From Candidatus Igneacidithiobacillus taupoensis (GTDB taxonomy: Bacteria; Pseudomonadota; Gammaproteobacteria; Acidithiobacillales; Acidithiobacillaceae), in assembly GCA_021375695.1 (NCBI GenBank), contig JAEPKX010000001.1:1-64000 (forward strand): a stretch of 64,000 nt of DNA, in the 5' to 3' direction. Shown piece by piece: positions 1 through 8,661 of the stretch. The notes under the pieces were generated by a model. That model ran no database searches and was not told the origin of the DNA. It saw nothing but the letters and a program-made list of their open reading frames with translations. Numbering within the stretch: position 1 is the first letter of the stretch; each line of letters begins with the position of its first letter. The translations under genes were made by a program, and so were the position numbers.

Positions 1-42
1 TGACAGAAAAGGCTGGCCGCCCGTATGCTTTGCAACCTTGAT

Positions 43-116
43 TGGGGGATCGTCTAGCGGTAGGACAGCGGACTCTGACTCCGTCAACCGTGGTTCGAAT
101 CCACGTCCCCCAGCCA
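43..116 (+). tRNA. glnX: tRNA-Gln (anticodon CTG)
   Basis: A full cloverleaf can be folded. The 7-bp acceptor stem pairs TGGGGGA (43-49) with TCCCCCA (106-112). The D arm is GTCT/GGAC. The anticodon stem-loop is GCGGA-CTCTGAC-TCCGT, with CTG at 75-77. The T arm is CGTGG-TTCGAAT-CCACG. Discriminator G113 is followed by an encoded CCA. CTG reads CAG codons, so this is a glutamine tRNA. The long ORF in the track that begins at 38 runs through this tRNA, so its upstream start is false. A second glutamine tRNA (TTG) lies at 20581. Confidence 0.95.
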
Positions 117-220
117 AATCAAACAAAGACCTGGCATCAATAACAAGCCCCATGTCCTTGGCCCCTTCTGCTCATCCCTGGCAGGCTGCCCAGCCCGGCA
201 AGACCTGCTACACTCCTGCC

Positions 221-1093
221 ATGGAAACCCCAGCAAAAACTAGCCAAGACTCGTGGTCCTTTGTCAAGATGGAGGGTCTCGGCAACGATTTTGTCGTGCT
301 CGATGGCGTTCGCCAACACTTTGCCCTGGGTCCAGAAGACTGTCGCCTCATTGCCGACCGACATTTTGGCATTGGCTGTGATCAAATCCTCTTGGTAGAA
401 CCGGCCCACAGTCCCCACTGCGATTTCCGCTATCGTATTTTCAATGCCGATGGCAGCGAAGTGAATCAATGCGGCAATGGGGCCCGTTGCTTTGCCGTTT
501 TTGTCCGCCATGTGGGCCTCAGCGACCAGGAAAGCATTCGCGTGGAGACCCGGGCCGGTCAATTGCTTTTGCACATTCGCCCCGATGGCCTGGTGGAAGT
601 GGACATGGGTGTGCCCATTCTGGAACCGGCACAGATCCCCTTTCGCCGGAAAAATACTGCTCCACGCTATGACTTGCCATTTCGCACCCAGACCCTGGAA
701 GTCGCAGCAGTCAGCATGGGCAATCCCCATCTCTTATTGCCCGTCGAGGACTGCCAGCAGGCCCCCGTTGCCGATTGGGGGCCAGAGCTGGAAGTGCATC
801 CGGATTTTCCCGAACGGTGCAATGTCGGCTTTGTGGAATTTCAGGATCGGGGGCATCTGCGGCTCCGGACCTGGGAACGCGGCGCCGGCGAAACCCTGGC
901 CTGCGGGAGCAATGCCTGTGCGGCCGTGGTCGCCGGACGTCTCTGGGATCGCCTGGACCCCGATGTGACGGTTACCCTGCCTGGAGGTAAGCTTACGATC
1001 CACTGGGCTGGTCCTGGGCGAAGCCTGCGGATGATCGGCCCGGCACGAATCGTTTATGAAGGAACCTGGCTCAATCTGGGAGAACAGTCATGA
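221..1093 (+). CDS. dapF: Diaminopimelate epimerase
   Basis: DapF interconverts LL- and meso-diaminopimelate for lysine and peptidoglycan synthesis in the cytosol by a PLP-independent two-cysteine mechanism. Both active-site regions are visible: NQCGNGARC near the first cysteine and GETLACGSNACA with the second. The N-terminal VKMEGLGNDFVV is the family opening. The chosen ATG gives 290 aa; the track's start at 38 would read through the tRNA. No Shine-Dalgarno precedes this ATG, but a TACACT hexamer lies 6 nt upstream, so the mRNA may be leaderless (inference). The stop overlaps the ATG of the next small ORF (ATGA). The order dapF-DUF484-xerC matches the enterobacterial dapF-yigA-xerC cluster. 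Confidence 0.96.
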   Translation: METPAKTSQDSWSFVKMEGLGNDFVVLDGVRQHFALGPEDCRLIADRHFGIGCDQILLVEPAHSPHCDFRYRIFNADGSEVNQCGNGARCFAVFVRHVGLSDQESIRVETRAGQLLLHIRPDGLVEVDMGVPILEPAQIPFRRKNTAPRYDLPFRTQTLEVAAVSMGNPHLLLPVEDCQQAPVADWGPELEVHPDFPERCNVGFVEFQDRGHLRLRTWERGAGETLACGSNACAAVVAGRLWDRLDPDVTVTLPGGKLTIHWAGPGRSLRMIGPARIVYEGTWLNLGEQS

Positions 1094-1266
1094 AACAGGA
1101 ATTGCTTGCGGCCCTTGCCCACAGTTTGCAGACCCGCCCAACAGAAATCGCGTACCTTGACAAGCTAGAAGAGAGGGAACTGGAGGACTTGTCCAGGCGC
1201 ATTGCTGTGTTGGAGTTGCATGCCAGAGACGAACAATATACCGATACCCATTGGGAGGACGACTGA
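1090..1266 (+). CDS. Small hypothetical protein between dapF and the DUF484 gene (58 aa)
   Basis: This ORF is too short for the supplied track. Its ATG overlaps the dapF stop (ATGA) and its TGA lies 3 nt before the DUF484 ATG, so it fits the spacing of a coupled operon exactly. The protein starts MKQELLAALAHSLQ and is highly charged and predicted helical (KLEERELEDLSRRIAVLEL), with an acidic C-terminus. It has no signal peptide, cysteine or membrane segment. I do not recognise the family. Tight coupling on both sides is the main argument that it is real; it could otherwise be a translated spacer that carries ribosomes from dapF to the next gene. Confidence 0.6.
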   Translation: MKQELLAALAHSLQTRPTEIAYLDKLEERELEDLSRRIAVLELHARDEQYTDTHWEDD

Positions 1267-1269
1267 GGC

Positions 1270-1932
1270 ATGGAAGAAGACATGGCTTTGCAAGCCGCCC
1301 GGTGCCGTGCCTTTTTACAGCAACATCCGGATTTTTTCCTGCATGATACCGAACTGCTGCAACACCTCACTCTCCCCCACCTGGGTGTGGGCTCTGCCAG
1401 CAGCCTGCTGGAACGCCAGGTGCAGGTTCTGCGTGCCGATCGCGAGCGTCTGCAAGGCCAGGTGGATGCCCTAGTCGAACGTCTGCGCGAGCAACAGGAA
1501 TGGAATGGCCACCTATTGCGCCTGGCTGGCAAGCTGTTGCTAGCAGCGGATGCCCCCACTGCCATTGCTGCCTTGCAAGCCAGCCTGCAAAACGACTTTG
1601 CCGTCGAGGGCCTGGCCTTGCTGGAATGTGGCAACTGCAAGCTGGCCGATGCCCAGTCCATCGACGAAGCGACCTGGCAGAGCCTGGGCGGTGAGCATCT
1701 GGCCCAGGTCGGTCTGCAGCTGCCTGCCAGCGATATCCAACAATATTTTGGCGAGGGTGCAGCAAGCTTCTGTTCCTTTGCCAGCCTTCGCCTGCATCAC
1801 GCCCATCCACGCGGAATCCTGTTACTGGGCAGTGCCGATCCAGATCGGTACGGACCCTCGGTGGGAACTGCTTTTTTGGAAGAAATCGCCCGCCTCATGC
1901 ACAGCAGCCTGGACCGCTTCGTCCATGACTGA
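1270..1932 (+). CDS. DUF484 family protein (YigA-like)
   Basis: The 220-aa protein has the DUF484 layout: an N-terminal helical segment with the characteristic FLQQHPDFF, a coiled-coil linker (about residues 55-80, VLRADRERLQGQVDALVERLREQ), and a GAF-like alpha/beta domain. The molecular function of DUF484 is unknown. Conserved placement directly upstream of xerC, as yigA in E. coli, is established. A GGAGGAC Shine-Dalgarno lies about 8 nt before the ATG. The 3' end overlaps xerC by 8 nt, implying coupled translation and suggesting, without proving, a shared role in chromosome maintenance. Confidence 0.9.
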   Translation: MEEDMALQAARCRAFLQQHPDFFLHDTELLQHLTLPHLGVGSASSLLERQVQVLRADRERLQGQVDALVERLREQQEWNGHLLRLAGKLLLAADAPTAIAALQASLQNDFAVEGLALLECGNCKLADAQSIDEATWQSLGGEHLAQVGLQLPASDIQQYFGEGAASFCSFASLRLHHAHPRGILLLGSADPDRYGPSVGTAFLEEIARLMHSSLDRFVHD

Positions 1933-2833
1933 GAACCTGGACCAACAAATCCATGCCTTTCTGCAAGGTTCCGCGGCACTCCTGGCGCAGCGGACCCTCC
2001 AGGCTTACCGCGCCGACCTAAAGCAATGGTCCCTTTTCTTTCAGGAACAGGGAATCGAGCAACTCGCGACGGTGAACGTGCGCCACCTGCGACATTTCCT
2101 GCTACGGGAACGGCAACGAGGCATTGGGGTACGGAGCCTGCGCCGGCGCTTTGCGGCCTTGCGCGCTTTCTATCGCTGGGTACGGCACAGCGACCCCAGT
2201 TTGGCAGACCCGAGCATTGGCATGCCCCTACCCAAACTGGAACAACATTTTCCCGACTGCCTGGGGGTGGATCAGGCCCGTGAACTGCTGGAACAAGCCC
2301 GTCCCCAGGGTGATTCCTTCCTGACCCTTCGCAATCAGGCCATCCTGGAGTTACTGTATTCCAGTGCCCTGCGCGTCTCGGAACTTGCCCAACTGGAGCT
2401 GAAAGACCTGGATGCTCGCAATGGCCTGGTGCGCGTCCTGGGCAAGGGTAGCAAGGAACGGATCGTGCCTGTGGGCCGCTATGCACTGACCGCCCTGACA
2501 GCCTATCTCCCCCTGCGGGCCCAACGGGTCAAAAATACGAACATATTATTCATCAGTCACAGGGGAAGCCCTCTGGGCGTGCGGGGCATCCAGTATCTGG
2601 TGGACAAGGCCGGGCGGGAACGTCTGGGACAACGACTCCATCCCCACACCCTGCGCCACAGTGCCGCCAGTCACCTGCTCCAGTCTTCGGGCGATCTGCG
2701 TTCTCTCCAGGAATTCCTGGGCCATGCCCAGATCGATACCACCGCCATCTATACCCACCTGGATTTTCAGCACCTGGCCCAGGTCTATGACCAGAGTCAT
2801 CCACGGGCCCGTTCACCGGAGAAAAAAACATGA
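1925..2833 (+). CDS. xerC: Tyrosine recombinase XerC
   Basis: XerC, with XerD, resolves chromosome dimers at dif. The protein has an N-terminal SAM-like core-binding domain (about 1-95) and a C-terminal catalytic domain. The catalytic set is visible: Arg in SSALRVSEL, Lys in [10 protein letters not shown], HxxR in [11 protein letters not shown], His in LGHAQ, and the nucleophile Tyr in IYTHL. The track ORF begins at 1550 in a frame that shadows the DUF484 gene; the ATG at 1925 gives 302 aa, typical for XerC. The C-terminus overlaps hslV by 4 nt (ATGA). XerD is the alternative within the family; the dapF-DUF484 context favours XerC. Confidence 0.95.
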   Translation: MTENLDQQIHAFLQGSAALLAQRTLQAYRADLKQWSLFFQEQGIEQLATVNVRHLRHFLLRERQRGIGVRSLRRRFAALRAFYRWVRHSDPSLADPSIGMPLPKLEQHFPDCLGVDQARELLEQARPQGDSFLTLRNQAILELLYSSALRVSELAQLELKDLDARNGLVRVLGKGSKERIVPVGRYALTALTAYLPLRAQRVKNTNILFISHRGSPLGVRGIQYLVDKAGRERLGQRLHPHTLRHSAASHLLQSSGDLRSLQEFLGHAQIDTTAIYTHLDFQHLAQVYDQSHPRARSPEKKT

Positions 2834-3366
2834 GGGAAAGCCTCCATGGAACCACCATCCTCTCGGTTCGGCGTGGCGAAAACGTGGTCATGGCCGGCGA
2901 TGGTCAGGTCACCTTTGGCAACACCGTCATGAAGGCCAATGCACGCAAGGTGCGCCGCTTGGAGGCCGAGGTCCTGACCGGTTTTGCTGGCGCCACCGCC
3001 GATGCCTTTACCCTCCTCGAACGCTTCGAAGCCAAGCTGAAGGCCCATCCGGGTCAGCTGGCCAAGGCTGCCGTGGAACTTGCCAAGGAGTGGCGGACCG
3101 ATCGGGTGCTGCGCCGGCTGGAGGCCATGCTGGCCGTAGCTGATCGCAAACAAAGCCTGATCATCACCGGTCAGGGTGATGTTCTCGAGCCAGAATTTGG
3201 CATCATTGCCATCGGCTCTGGCGGCCCTTATGCCCTGGCCGCTGCCCGGGCCTTGCTGGAACACAGTGAACTGTCCGCCCGCAGCATTGCCGAACGGGCG
3301 CTGGCCATTGCCGGCGATATCTGCATCTACACCAACCAACAACACACCGTGGAAGAACTCCCATGA
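2830..3366 (+). CDS. hslV: ATP-dependent protease peptidase subunit HslV
   Basis: HslV (ClpQ) is the threonine peptidase that forms a double hexameric ring and degrades proteins unfolded by HslU. The mature N-terminus should be the Thr in [11 protein letters not shown], so a 7-residue propeptide must be removed to free the nucleophile; E. coli HslV has only Met before TTI. Further signatures are [26 protein letters not shown] and [14 protein letters not shown]. The length of 178 aa is normal. Start and stop both overlap their neighbours by 4 nt (xerC upstream, hslU downstream), so expression is coupled. Confidence 0.97.
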   Translation: MRESLHGTTILSVRRGENVVMAGDGQVTFGNTVMKANARKVRRLEAEVLTGFAGATADAFTLLERFEAKLKAHPGQLAKAAVELAKEWRTDRVLRRLEAMLAVADRKQSLIITGQGDVLEPEFGIIAIGSGGPYALAAARALLEHSELSARSIAERALAIAGDICIYTNQQHTVEELP

Positions 3367-4691
3367 AAATAACCCCAATGACTCCCCGCGAGATCGTCCA
3401 GGAACTGGATAAATACATCGTGGGCCAGACAGCAGCCAAACGTGCGGTGGCCATTGCCCTGCGCAATCGCTGGCGGCGCTCCCAGGTGGAAGGCCCCCTA
3501 CGGCAGGAAATCACCCCCAAGAACATTCTTATGATCGGTCCCACGGGGGTAGGGAAAACCGAGATCGCTCGCCGTCTGGCACAGTTGGCCAAGGCCCCTT
3601 TTGTCAAAGTGGAAGCCACCAAATTCACGGAAGTGGGTTATGTGGGTAAGGATGTGGAATCCATCATCCGCGACCTGGCCGAGATCGCCATCAATCTGCT
3701 CCGGAAAGAACGCCAGGATGCCAATCGCCAACGCGCCGAGGAACTCGCCGAAGAGCGTCTCCTGGATATTCTCCTGCCCGGTCCAAGGGATGCCAGCCTG
3801 CCCCGGGAAGATGAAGGTACCCGTCAAAAATTTCGCAAAATGCTCCGGGAAGGCCGTCTAGATCAGCAGGAAATCGAAGTGGAATTGACCGTTCCCAAAG
3901 CGCAGGTGGAAATCATGACCCCTCCGGGGATGGAGGAAATGAGTGCCCAGTTGCGGGATCTATTCAGCAATCTCAGCCCCCAGAAGACCAGCAAGCGCAA
4001 ACTGCCCCTTGCCGAAGCCCGCAAGTTACTCGTTGAGGAAGAAGCGGCCAAATTGGTCAACGAAGAAGAGCTGCGCAGCCTGGCCATGGAGCGTTTGCAA
4101 AATGATGGTATTGTCTTCATCGACGAAATCGACAAGGTCACGCCCCGGGGCGGCCAATACAGTGGTCCTGATGTTTCCCGGGAAGGGGTACAGCGGGATC
4201 TCCTCCCACTCATCGAGGGGGCGAGCGTCAATACCCGCTATGGCGTGGTCAAGACCGACCACATCCTCTTCATTGCCTCCGGGGCCTTCCACCTCAGCAA
4301 GCCCTCGGATCTGATCCCTGAGTTACAGGGGCGACTCCCCATCCGGGTAGAATTGGAGGCCCTCACGGCAGCGGATCTGGAGCGCATCCTGCGGGAACCC
4401 GAAAACGCCCTGACCCGTCAGTATACTGCCCTTTTGGCTGCCGATGGCGTAGAGATCCAGTTTACCGACGACGGCATTACCCGCATTGCCGAAATCGCCC
4501 AGCAGGTCAATGAGCGCGTCGAGAACATCGGGGCCCGTCGCCTGCATACGGTCATGGAGCGACTCCTAGAAGAATTGGCTTTTCAGGCCCCCGACCACCC
4601 GGAAAAAGCGATCATCGTCGACCGTGATTTTGTAGATAGCCGTCTGGGGGATCTGGCTGCCGACGAAGACCTTTCGCGCTACATCCTTTAG
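3363..4691 (+). CDS. hslU: ATP-dependent protease ATPase subunit HslU
   Basis: HslU (ClpY) is the AAA+ hexamer that recognises, unfolds and feeds substrates to HslV. Walker A is GPTGVGKTE (around residue 60), Walker B is IVFIDEID, and the sensor region and arginines lie in [16 protein letters not shown]. The variable I domain occupies roughly residues 110-240. The C-terminal tail DLSRYIL is the conserved element that docks into HslV and activates it. The length of 442 aa matches E. coli (443). It ends tail-to-tail with the minus-strand mscS-like gene, the two stops overlapping by 4 nt, so there is no room for a conventional terminator. Confidence 0.97.
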   Translation: MKITPMTPREIVQELDKYIVGQTAAKRAVAIALRNRWRRSQVEGPLRQEITPKNILMIGPTGVGKTEIARRLAQLAKAPFVKVEATKFTEVGYVGKDVESIIRDLAEIAINLLRKERQDANRQRAEELAEERLLDILLPGPRDASLPREDEGTRQKFRKMLREGRLDQQEIEVELTVPKAQVEIMTPPGMEEMSAQLRDLFSNLSPQKTSKRKLPLAEARKLLVEEEAAKLVNEEELRSLAMERLQNDGIVFIDEIDKVTPRGGQYSGPDVSREGVQRDLLPLIEGASVNTRYGVVKTDHILFIASGAFHLSKPSDLIPELQGRLPIRVELEALTAADLERILREPENALTRQYTALLAADGVEIQFTDDGITRIAEIAQQVNERVENIGARRLHTVMERLLEELAFQAPDHPEKAIIVDRDFVDSRLGDLAADEDLSRYIL

Positions 4692-5761
4692 GAAAGCGTC
4701 GTAGGCTGGACAAGCTCCAGACGACTTTCCAGCAAACGCACATCCTGTTGCTGACGGGCCACGGGAATCTTTGCTGCAAGCAGGGCTTCCATGACACCGG
4801 CGCGCAGATCGGTCTGGACATTAAAAGACTTGTTGCAATCATTGATATACACCCGCAAATAGACCACCACCCCATTGGTATTCACATCCAGGATCAAGGC
4901 CGAAGGGGGGATGATACTGGGGTCATCTTGCATGACATCGGGGTGCTTGCGGGCCACTTCCACCAAAATGGACTTCACTTGCTGAAGATTTGCCTCATGG
5001 GTCACCGTGAAGGGCAACATCAAGCGCAACACACTATTGGAGTACATCCAGTTGGTGACCTGGCCAGAGATGATCTCGGAGTTGGGAACAAAGACTTCGG
5101 TGCGGTCAAAGGCCAGAATCAGGGTGTAGCGTATGCTGATTTTTTTGACATAGCCCTCGGTGCTACCCACTTTGATCCAATCCCCAACCTTGATGGGCCG
5201 CTCAAAGATCAGGATGATTCCGGAAACAAAATTATTGACCATGGTTTGCAAGCCAAAGCCCACCCCCACCGATAGGGCACTGGCAATGAGGGCAAATTTC
5301 CCCAGAGGTACCCCAGCCAGACTCAAGCTAATGGCCACACTCAAAATTATGGAAAGGTATTTGCTCAGGGTAACGAGGGAATAGCGAGCCCCACTATCCA
5401 GAGAAAACATGCTCAAGAATTGATCCAGGCGCTGCGCGGAAAACTCCACCAACCGCAAGAGGAACAACAACACCAGCAGGGCAACCAGGATATGCGCCGG
5501 ATTGATCAATACCCCACTAATGACAAAACCATCCAGAAACCTCTGGCCCAGAATTTCCAAAGTAGCATGGGGCAAACCCCAATTTACCGCCAGCGCAAGC
5601 ATTGCGCCAAGGAGGAGTACAAGCTTCAGGAACAATCGGAACAAATAAATGGGCAAGGAAACAGTTTGGGAATGTCGTTGAAAGTAGCGGCTTTGCAACC
5701 ACCACAAGAGCATGAAAACAAAAAGAATGGCAACCGTGAAGACCAGTTTGTGCGCTGGCAA
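4688..5761 (-). CDS. MscS family small-conductance mechanosensitive channel
   Basis: This 357-aa inner-membrane protein has several hydrophobic helices in its N-terminal half, followed by the MscS pore helix and hinge (about residues 150-190, [19 protein letters not shown]) and the beta domain signature [14 protein letters not shown]. The rest is the cytosolic vestibule. Such channels release solutes upon hypo-osmotic shock. With five or so TM helices it is closer to YnaI/YbdG/YjeP types than to three-helix MscS. The start codon is TTG, supported by a strong AAGGAGGA Shine-Dalgarno a few bases upstream. It appears monocistronic and converges on hslU. Confidence 0.9.
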   Translation of the reverse strand: MPAHKLVFTVAILFVFMLLWWLQSRYFQRHSQTVSLPIYLFRLFLKLVLLLGAMLALAVNWGLPHATLEILGQRFLDGFVISGVLINPAHILVALLVLLFLLRLVEFSAQRLDQFLSMFSLDSGARYSLVTLSKYLSIILSVAISLSLAGVPLGKFALIASALSVGVGFGLQTMVNNFVSGIILIFERPIKVGDWIKVGSTEGYVKKISIRYTLILAFDRTEVFVPNSEIISGQVTNWMYSNSVLRLMLPFTVTHEANLQQVKSILVEVARKHPDVMQDDPSIIPPSALILDVNTNGVVVYLRVYINDCNKSFNVQTDLRAGVMEALLAAKIPVARQQQDVRLLESRLELVQPTTLS

Positions 5762-5810
5762 AACTCCTCCTTGTTTTACTGAGAGATACCCTACAGGAAA
5801 AGGGGGTTGG

Positions 5811-6140
5811 TCAGGGCTTCAGGTAAGAATAACCAGCTTCTTGGGCCTCAGCAATGGCTCGGACTCCCGCCGGTACCACCTTACTACCCAAGGGGCGCCC
5901 TGCCGGATCCAGGTCCATGGCAGTCAAACTATTGTGGCAAAAGTACACCTCAACCCCTTGGGACAATAATTCTTCCAGTTCTCGCCGCCAGCGACTGTCA
6001 GCCCAGAGCGCCACGGGGGCGGTACCATTGGCAACAACACGCAATCTACCCAGTGAAGGCTCCCCCAGGCTGTTGCGCAAGTTACCAAGGAGCACTGACC
6101 ATGCACTTGGGTCATCGATATGGAAAACGATACCGTTCAT
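5811..6140 (-). CDS. DsrE/DsrF-like family protein
   Basis: The 109-aa protein matches the small DsrE-like fold (COG1416-type): an N-terminal beta strand (IVFHIDDP), a central strand ending in the conserved cysteine (GVEVYFCHNSL), and the C-terminal GVRAIAEAQEAGYSYLKP that typifies the family. Members handle sulfane sulfur or sulfur trafficking, the conserved Cys being the persulfide site in DsrE; the role here is inferred. Its ATG overlaps the rpoH stop (4 nt), so it is translationally coupled to the heat-shock sigma factor, an unusual partner. It may link sulfur or redox state to stress, or simply share the transcript. Confidence 0.8.
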   Translation of the reverse strand: MNGIVFHIDDPSAWSVLLGNLRNSLGEPSLGRLRVVANGTAPVALWADSRWRRELEELLSQGVEVYFCHNSLTAMDLDPAGRPLGSKVVPAGVRAIAEAQEAGYSYLKP

Positions 6141-6997
6141 TGACTCGATACTGGTGGCTGGAGCAGTTTACGGAGTTTTCCCATACTTGACTTTTCCAAC
6201 TGCCGGATCCGCTCGGCGGAAACCCCCAATTCATCTCCCAGGGACTGCAAGGTCTTGGGCTCCTCCCGCAGCCAGCGACTCTCGATGATGTAGCGATCTC
6301 GCGGTGGCAACTGGTTCAAGGCCTGCAGAAGCCCGCGTTGCTGGCTTTCGCTCCAGTCCCGGTCAATGAACTGATCAATGCTCGAAAGCGATGGATCTTC
6401 CACGTCCCACACTCGAGCCCGGCCTTCTTCGTCCTCGTTGCCAAGATCAAGGGAAAGATCCTGACCCGACATCCTTCCTTCCATCTCATAGACATCGGCC
6501 TGGCTGACACCCAGCTCTGCCGCCAGAGCCGCGCCCTCTTCGGGACCAATCCATCCACTCGCACTGCGACTGGAACGGAGATTGAAGAATAACTTCCGCT
6601 GTGCCTTGGTAGTAGCTATTTTGACGATGCGCCAATTTCGGAGGATAAACTCCTGTATCTCTGCCTTGATCCAATGCACTGCAAAAGATACGAGGCGCAC
6701 ACCGTGATCGGGATCAAAGCGTTTGACAGCCTTCATCAAACCAATGTTACCTTCCTGGATCAAGTCCGCTTCGGGCAGACCATAGCCACGATAAGCCCTT
6801 GCTACTCGCACCACATAGCGCAAATGACTGAGGATCAATCCCTTGGCGGCATCCAGATCACCCTCATCCCGCAAACGCCGGGCATAGCTTTGCTCCTCTT
6901 CCAGGCTAAGGAGAGGCTGGGCATGGACAAAGCGAAGGTAGGCTGCCATCCCATCAACGGTAGCCAACTCTTTATTAATCAATGCCAAGTCATTCAT
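6137..6997 (-). CDS. rpoH: RNA polymerase sigma-32 factor RpoH
   Basis: RpoH directs RNA polymerase to heat-shock promoters. Region 2 (AYRGYGLPEADLIQEGNIGLMKAVKRF) and region 4 helix-turn-helix (KTLQSLGDELGVSAERIRQLE) are intact. The RpoH box, QRKLFFNLR, separates this sigma factor from RpoD and RpoS. The length of 286 aa matches E. coli (284). A GGAGGAC Shine-Dalgarno precedes the ATG. It follows ftsX on the minus strand after 102 nt, as ftsYEX-rpoH in E. coli. A sigma-32-like promoter (7077-7104) overlaps the end of ftsX, suggesting autoregulation. Confidence 0.96.
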   Translation of the reverse strand: MNDLALINKELATVDGMAAYLRFVHAQPLLSLEEEQSYARRLRDEGDLDAAKGLILSHLRYVVRVARAYRGYGLPEADLIQEGNIGLMKAVKRFDPDHGVRLVSFAVHWIKAEIQEFILRNWRIVKIATTKAQRKLFFNLRSSRSASGWIGPEEGAALAAELGVSQADVYEMEGRMSGQDLSLDLGNEDEEGRARVWDVEDPSLSSIDQFIDRDWSESQQRGLLQALNQLPPRDRYIIESRWLREEPKTLQSLGDELGVSAERIRQLEKSSMGKLRKLLQPPVSSQ

Positions 6998-7076
6998 TGC
7001 CGTCCTCCATTCACTTTGCTGGGTTAGACCCTCAAAAACGCAGAAGGTTTACGTCATCGCCCATAACCAGAACCCA

Positions 7077-7104
7077 TGTGAGGGCGAGCAAGGAAGATTT
7101 CAAG
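7077..7104 (-). promoter_or_regulatory. Possible sigma-32-type promoter for rpoH
   Basis: Reading the minus strand, CTTGAAA is followed after 13 nt by CCCTCACAT. The sigma-32 consensus is CTTGAAA, an 11-16 nt spacer, then CCCCATnT. The -35 is a perfect match; the -10 is only partial. It lies about 80-100 nt upstream of rpoH and overlaps the last bases of ftsX. Confidence 0.35.
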
Positions 7105-8005
7105 AGAAAGTATTGTTCAGGTAGCGACCGACTGCCAAACGAGAACCCAGCCAGCCCAGGAGCGCACTGATCAGGATCAGGAGAATACCATCTTCTACGT
7201 GCAGTCCCTGCAAGGGGAAGGTAGTGCCATAGAGGCTGGCGAGATGGTTCACGGGTCCTTGCAATAGCCCAAAGGAAATCGCCACGATGATCCACGCCAG
7301 CGCTCCGGCCAACAGCCCCTGGATCAAACCCTGGTATAGGAAGGGACGACGGATAAAGGTCCGGGTCGCCCCGACCAAGGCACTGATTTCGATCTCGTCC
7401 CGGCGCTGTTCGATGTGCAGGCGAATGGTATTGCCCATCACCAAGACAGCGCCGATCGCAAGTAGTGCCCCCAAGAGATAGACGGCGCGCGTACCCAGGG
7501 CAACAATGGCCTGCAGACGTGCCACCCACTTGAGGTCCGATTGGGCACTCTGGACGATGGCTTCGTGGCTCCATTGCTGTACTTGCCGATCCAGCTCCCG
7601 GGAGCTTTGCGCCAGGGGATTGAGCACCACAATCAAGGACGCGGGCAGGGGATTGGTACCCAGGGTATGAATGGCTGCCATCATCCCAGCATAGTGCTGA
7701 AAATCCGCCAAGGCCTTTTGTTTGTCGACAAAGTGTACCGCAACCACCCCCGGGCTTTGTTCCAGTTGCATGCGCAGCTTGGCAATGGCTTGGGGGCTGG
7801 CATCGTCGCGTAAATACAGTGAAATCTGGGCTTGATCGTGCCATCGGGCTAGCAGTTGCTGGAGATTGGCAAGGGCGGTGAAGAGTCCAACGGGCAAGGC
7901 CAGCACCACGGCCAGTGCCAAGACGGTCAGCAGAGTGGCTATGGGTTGGGCCAGCAAGGTGTTCTTGGCATTTTCCAGGGCATGAAGACGAATGTGTAGG
8001 CTCAT
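7100..8005 (-). CDS. ftsX: Cell division ABC transporter permease FtsX
   Basis: FtsX is the membrane partner of FtsE; the complex recruits and activates septal peptidoglycan hydrolases. The 301-aa protein has a TM helix at about residues 20-45 (PIATLLTVLALAVVLALPVGLF), a periplasmic loop, and three more C-terminal TM helices in the FtsX domain (AVYLLGALLAIGAVLVMGN, LLAGALAWIIVAISFGLL, ILLILISALLGWLGSRLAV). Its start overlaps the ftsE stop by 4 nt. The ftsY-ftsE-ftsX-rpoH order is conserved in gammaproteobacteria. Confidence 0.95.
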   Translation of the reverse strand: MSLHIRLHALENAKNTLLAQPIATLLTVLALAVVLALPVGLFTALANLQQLLARWHDQAQISLYLRDDASPQAIAKLRMQLEQSPGVVAVHFVDKQKALADFQHYAGMMAAIHTLGTNPLPASLIVVLNPLAQSSRELDRQVQQWSHEAIVQSAQSDLKWVARLQAIVALGTRAVYLLGALLAIGAVLVMGNTIRLHIEQRRDEIEISALVGATRTFIRRPFLYQGLIQGLLAGALAWIIVAISFGLLQGPVNHLASLYGTTFPLQGLHVEDGILLILISALLGWLGSRLAVGRYLNNTFS

Positions 8006-8661
8006 GAAGACTCCCGCAGGCTGCCTTGATCCAGGTGCAGGGTACGGACCTGCAAACGCTCTACCTGTTGCTGATCGTGGGTGGCCACCAGGACCGTAGT
8101 ACCGTGGCGGTAAAAGTCCCGGAACATATCCAGAATCTCCGTACTCAAGGCCGGGTCCAGGTTGCCCGTCGGTTCATCTGCCAGCAGGATCTCCGGCGTA
8201 TGGACAATGGCCCTGGCAATTCCCACCCGCTGCTGCTCCCCCCCCGAGAGGGTTTCTGGAAACTCCCGCCAGTGTTCACTCAAACCCACCTTGTCCAGGG
8301 CTGCCCGCACCCGATTGTCCAACTGTCGCGCCGAGAAACCAGCTACTTGCAGGGTAAGGGCAACATTGTCGTACACATTGCGATCCAACAGCAATTTATG
8401 ATCCTGAAACACCACACCCACCCGCCGCCGATGGGCGGGGATCTGGCTCCGTCTCAGCCTGGTGAGATCCACTCCGCCCACCAGCAAGGTCCCACTGCTG
8501 ACCGCCTCCAATCGGGTCAGGAGTTTGAGCAAGGTACTTTTGCCCGCTCCCGAAGGGCCCGTGATCAGGACCATTTCCCCTTTTTCCAGGCGGAGATTCA
8601 ACTCCCGCAAGACATGGCGACGACCAGGATAGTGCTTGTGGACATTGATGAATTCAATCAC
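8002..8661 (-). CDS. ftsE: Cell division ATP-binding protein FtsE
   Basis: FtsE is the cytosolic ATPase of the FtsEX divisome complex. Walker A is GPSGAGKSTLLKLL, the ABC signature is LSGGEQQRVGIARA, and Walker B is EILLADEPTG with an H-loop in VATHDQ. The length of 219 aa is typical. The start is GTG and overlaps the ftsY stop (GTGA), with a CAGGAG Shine-Dalgarno upstream inside ftsY. It forms one transcriptional unit with ftsY and ftsX. Confidence 0.96.
   Translation of the reverse strand: MIEFINVHKHYPGRRHVLRELNLRLEKGEMVLITGPSGAGKSTLLKLLTRLEAVSSGTLLVGGVDLTRLRRSQIPAHRRRVGVVFQDHKLLLDRNVYDNVALTLQVAGFSARQLDNRVRAALDKVGLSEHWREFPETLSGGEQQRVGIARAIVHTPEILLADEPTGNLDPALSTEILDMFRDFYRHGTTVLVATHDQQQVERLQVRTLHLDQGSLRESS

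Noticed and set aside
137-730. Long minus-strand ORF of 197 aa opposite dapF
   Set aside because: It is an antisense shadow of a GC-rich gene; it has no recognisable motif or ribosome-binding site, and dapF is certain. The same applies to most antisense ORFs in the track.
1925-2833. Tyrosine integrase of a mobile element
   Set aside because: Length, lack of an arm-binding domain and the dapF-DUF484-xerC-hslVU context indicate chromosomal XerC, not an integrase.
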